DNA of 64,000 bases from Ustulina deusta (lineage: Eukaryota; Ascomycota; Sordariomycetes; Xylariales; Xylariaceae): positions 992,001 through 1,056,000 of the forward strand of contig JAJNNX010000011.1 in NCBI GenBank assembly GCA_023159155.1, written 5' to 3'. This document shows, one piece after another, positions 61,756 through 64,000 of this stretch. The position numbers and the translations under genes are program-made. The notes under the pieces are model-generated. The model saw only the letters and a list, made by a program, of their open reading frames with translations, was not told where the DNA came from and ran no database searches. Position 1 is the first letter of the stretch. Each line of letters starts with the position of its first letter.

Positions 61756-62455
61756 ATGGCTTTGGGTTATAAAGGTAATCTTCGGTTCGCCGTGCCCAAG
61801 TACGGCAGTAAGTTGTTCAACGCCCATCTCACCTGTATTCGAGTCTAAGTCCTTTTCAGTGACGTATCAGTCATCCATCCGACTCATGCACAATCAACGA
61901 CGTGACAAGCGTGTCGCATGTGCCCTGAAGGCTGCCGGCTACGAGATCACACGTAGTGCCATCACCAAGGTTCTTGTGCACATGTTCCAGACTGCGACTC
62001 CCATCGTCACAGAGGCGCGCGCCAAACAGGAAGACCTCTGGGATGTGCTACCGCGTGTGCAGAGCCAGATCGACTGGGCACGGGAGTTGCCACAGCCTAT
62101 CTTCTTTGAGCTGTTTGTGGGTTTCATAGAGGCTCGTTGCGAGTGGGAAAAGAATCCGGAGTTCCCTTACGACCGCTATGAACTGTACAATCCGGCGGTT
62201 CTCGAGCTTATCGCTTTTCGAACGTCTGTTGGTGATTGTGACTCCAACAATATGTCATGGATCCTGACCGATGCCGTGTTCTTCAACGAATTAGCTAGAG
62301 GCTTGGGCATTGACGAGGACGAGGACGAGGATGTTATGATGGCCGATTCCAATCTCGACAACGAAGGCTGCCCCGCCGAAAATGAAGACCCGATGGTGGT
62401 AGATGTGGTCCGGCCTATGGCGAACATGAAGATCGAGCAGGAGGAAGAACTATAG
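61756..62455 (+). CDS. hypothetical 215-residue protein with acidic C-terminus
   Basis: Two exons, 61756–61807 and 61860–62455, with a 52-bp intron (GTAAGT…GTCTAAG…TTTTCAG, phase 1), encode 215 residues: MALGYKGNLRFAVPKYG then MTYQSSIRLMHNQRRDKRVA. The core is helical (AGYEITRSAITKVLVHMFQT, QIDWARELPQPIFFELFVGF, DRYELYNPAVLELIAFRT). The last 60 residues carry a strongly acidic run (GIDEDEDEDVMMADSN) and another (IEQEEEL). No domain is recognised; acidic tails of this kind occur in nuclear or chromatin proteins, but that is only a guess. The unspliced frame extends upstream to 61532 in another register; the intron reading is better because it gives an ATG in good context (CCCAACATGGC). Confidence 0.6.
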
Positions 62456-62952
62456 ACGGCCTCGTTCTCTCCGTCTTTCTAATTGGGTTCCTGTCTTTCC
62501 CAAATGCAATCCCGGAGGCAAGTTTTTAACTTTTCGAACCCCTCAAGGCAACCCTTTTTCTAATCACAACGAACACAGAGGATATCGCGTGGGAATTGGC
62601 AAGAAACACTTGGGCCATTGGTATCAATTGCCGGGCAGGAAATGAATATTACTGTTATTGGAAGCAAGGCATTGAGTAAAGTCAATTGAACTACAAACAG
62701 GGTGTTGAATAACACTCCTACTTCATCGACATCCATGCTGATGACCAACTCTCATACGTAGTTTCGCCTCCACTTCTAATATCACCCACGATTGCATCCG
62801 CTGTCATCAGCCAATGTCTTGATAGGGCTAGACTGCAATAATGGGTCAGTTATAGCATCAAAGTCTTAATAAAACCCCCTTTACCTGTTACGTATTTTGG
62901 TTTGGAGGCAAGACATCAATTGTAAGAGCTAATTTTAAGTAATTTCAATTAA
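62456..62952. other. intergenic
   Basis: 497 bp. Nothing recognised. Confidence 0.4.
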
Positions 62953-63201
62953 AATATAGCCATACTTCCCTTCCTTCAGTTAACTGGGCGTTGGGACCCG
63001 GTGTGTAATGTAGAGCCCTCCACGGCAGCTACGAAGCTCGATGCGTGAGCGTTTTATCCGACCGATCGGAGCGAGCGCCTGGCTAGCTGGGCGGGAGGCT
63101 CCCTAGGCACGGTTTTTGCTTGCGAGATTAGACAGGAAGAGTAGCCGCGCTGCTTAGCAGCATAGCGGATTAATTTAATAATAATAATAATATAGCCATA
63201 C
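62953..63201 (+). mobile_element. SINE-like short retroelement with (TAA)n tail
   Basis: A 223-bp body (62966–63188) ends in a (TAA)n tract and is flanked by identical 13-bp repeats AATATAGCCATAC at 62953–62965 and 63189–63201. These are the hallmarks of a short non-LTR insertion. Inside, TGGCTAGCTGGGCGG (about 63081–63095) resembles a pol III A box; no clear B box is seen. A 3' hairpin CCGCGCTGCTTAGCAGCATAGCGG-type palindrome (about 63144–63167) precedes the tail. The element is GC-rich and not RIP-mutated. It could equally be a 5'-truncated LINE; the SINE label is tentative, but the insertion itself is well supported. Confidence 0.55.
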
Positions 63202-63300
63202 GGACCGAGCTATACAGACCGAGCTATACGGACTTCCAACACTAACCGCGACCTTCTGGAGGTCCAGCGGTTAATGAATGGTGTCAGATTTAGTGTTATA
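63191..63300. repeat. short tandem repeat and inverted repeats
   Basis: GGACCGAGCTATAC and AGACCGAGCTATAC are adjacent near-identical 14-mers (63202–63229), followed by the start of a third (GGAC). Then AACACTAA (63238) and TTAGTGTT (about 63290) are inverted, enclosing a second palindrome AACCGCgACCT…AGGTccaGCGGTT. This may be the end of another repeat family adjoining the AT-rich block. Confidence 0.45.
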
Positions 63301-63833
63301 GAGCGTACCGCATATATGTGTTTAGATCGCCTTGTTTATTATTGTTTTTTATAGGTCCTTTTTTGCTTCTATGAGGTATTTATCTACAAGTTTGCTAGTG
63401 AGTGTGGCCTAGCCACACTTACTAAGCTATGTTGTTAAGCTATAACGCTTATGTAACCAAGTAATCCTGCTATCTATACCTAATTAGTTCTTTCTATAGC
63501 TACTAGCTATAGGCTAAATCTAACATATCTTTTTAAAAAGAATTATTTTAGTAATTTTTTTTATATATATATTATTATAGCTATAAAAATAGTTATAAAT
63601 AAGTGTTAAAGCATAAATAATATATAAGTAACTAATATAGCATATAAATAATTATATAGGCTAGTTCTAAATATTATATATATTATTAAGTAACTATTTA
63701 AAATATAGTATAGCAAGCTTAGTAAGCAAAAATATTTATAAAAAAGTATGCTTATAATTCGATAAGTAAAAATATTTATAAAAAAATATATTTATAAATA
63801 TAATATATGCAAGCTTATTTCTAATATTACTAA

Positions 63834-63867
<34 letters not shown>

Positions 63868-64000
63868 CTTTTATAAAATTTTTATAGTAAGTTTTTAGAA
63901 CTAAAATATTAAACACTTTACCTTTTTATAATAAAATCTATGCTAATTTTTTTTCTAGTTTTAATTATAAAATTATTTTGTGTTAATATATTGTTAATTA
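63301..64000. repeat. AT-rich RIP-mutated repeat block continuing past the window
   Basis: From about 63500 the sequence is nearly all A and T, with TATA and TTAT words and a T tract of about 27 bases (around 63838–63865). It has the same character as the dead LINE at 42–49 kb. Probably another repeat, cut by the window edge; family unknown. Confidence 0.6.

Noticed and set aside
61532..61806. Upstream extension of the 215-residue gene
   Set aside because: It uses a different register and low-coding sequence; the spliced ATG at 61756 has better context and consensus intron signals.

Overview
The window looks like an accessory, partly decaying region of a filamentous ascomycete genome (Pezizomycotina, probably a Sordariomycete). 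The evidence is short GT–AG introns of 47–113 bp with CTAAC-type branch points, fungal-only families (HET, NACHT–ankyrin NLR, fungal type III PKS), and strongly AT-enriched blocks with the C-to-T/G-to-A signature of repeat-induced point mutation (RIP). The species cannot be named from the sequence alone.

Layout. 1–3.4 kb: mostly degenerate sequence with a broken thiolation–reductase tail of an NRPS-like enzyme. 3.4–8.3 kb: an intact ferric-reductase-type flavocytochrome and a MYND-finger protein. 9.1–15.1 kb: an incompatibility-type locus, with a truncated HET pseudogene beside an intact hydrolase–NACHT–ankyrin receptor spliced from four exons. 15.1–29.4 kb: a gene-poor tract with an intact type III polyketide synthase, an intact FAD monooxygenase, a broken methyltransferase, a broken repeat protein and a truncated 5' gene end; this reads as a dying secondary-metabolite cluster. 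30.5–41 kb: eIF2A (a housekeeping gene), a patatin-like pseudogene, a HerA/FtsK-like P-loop ATPase and a GNAT–ankyrin protein. 41.4–49.3 kb: a small secreted cysteine-containing protein whose upstream DNA is duplicated, then a RIP-destroyed LINE of about 6.5 kb with intact 15-bp target-site duplications. Nested in it is a 639-bp derivative that is not RIP-mutated. 49.8–57.4 kb: a RIP-marked fragment of the GNAT–ankyrin gene, an SDR/epimerase, a dead 3-ketosphinganine reductase and a complete GH2 beta-galactosidase. 57.8–64 kb: three small unknown genes, a tRNA-like relic, a SINE-like insertion with 13-bp target duplications, and another AT-rich RIP block at the right edge.

Working together. 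The PKS, monooxygenase and (formerly) methyltransferase would suit a small aromatic polyketide pathway. The NLR and HET relic suit non-self recognition. The GH2 enzyme, eIF2A, ferric reductase and ATPase look like ordinary functional genes interspersed with decayed DNA. The most unusual structure is the nested pair of retroelements at 42.1–49.3 kb: the short inner element shares both ends with the long dead one.

Exon boundaries were worked out by hand from frame continuity and splice signals. No database search was possible.
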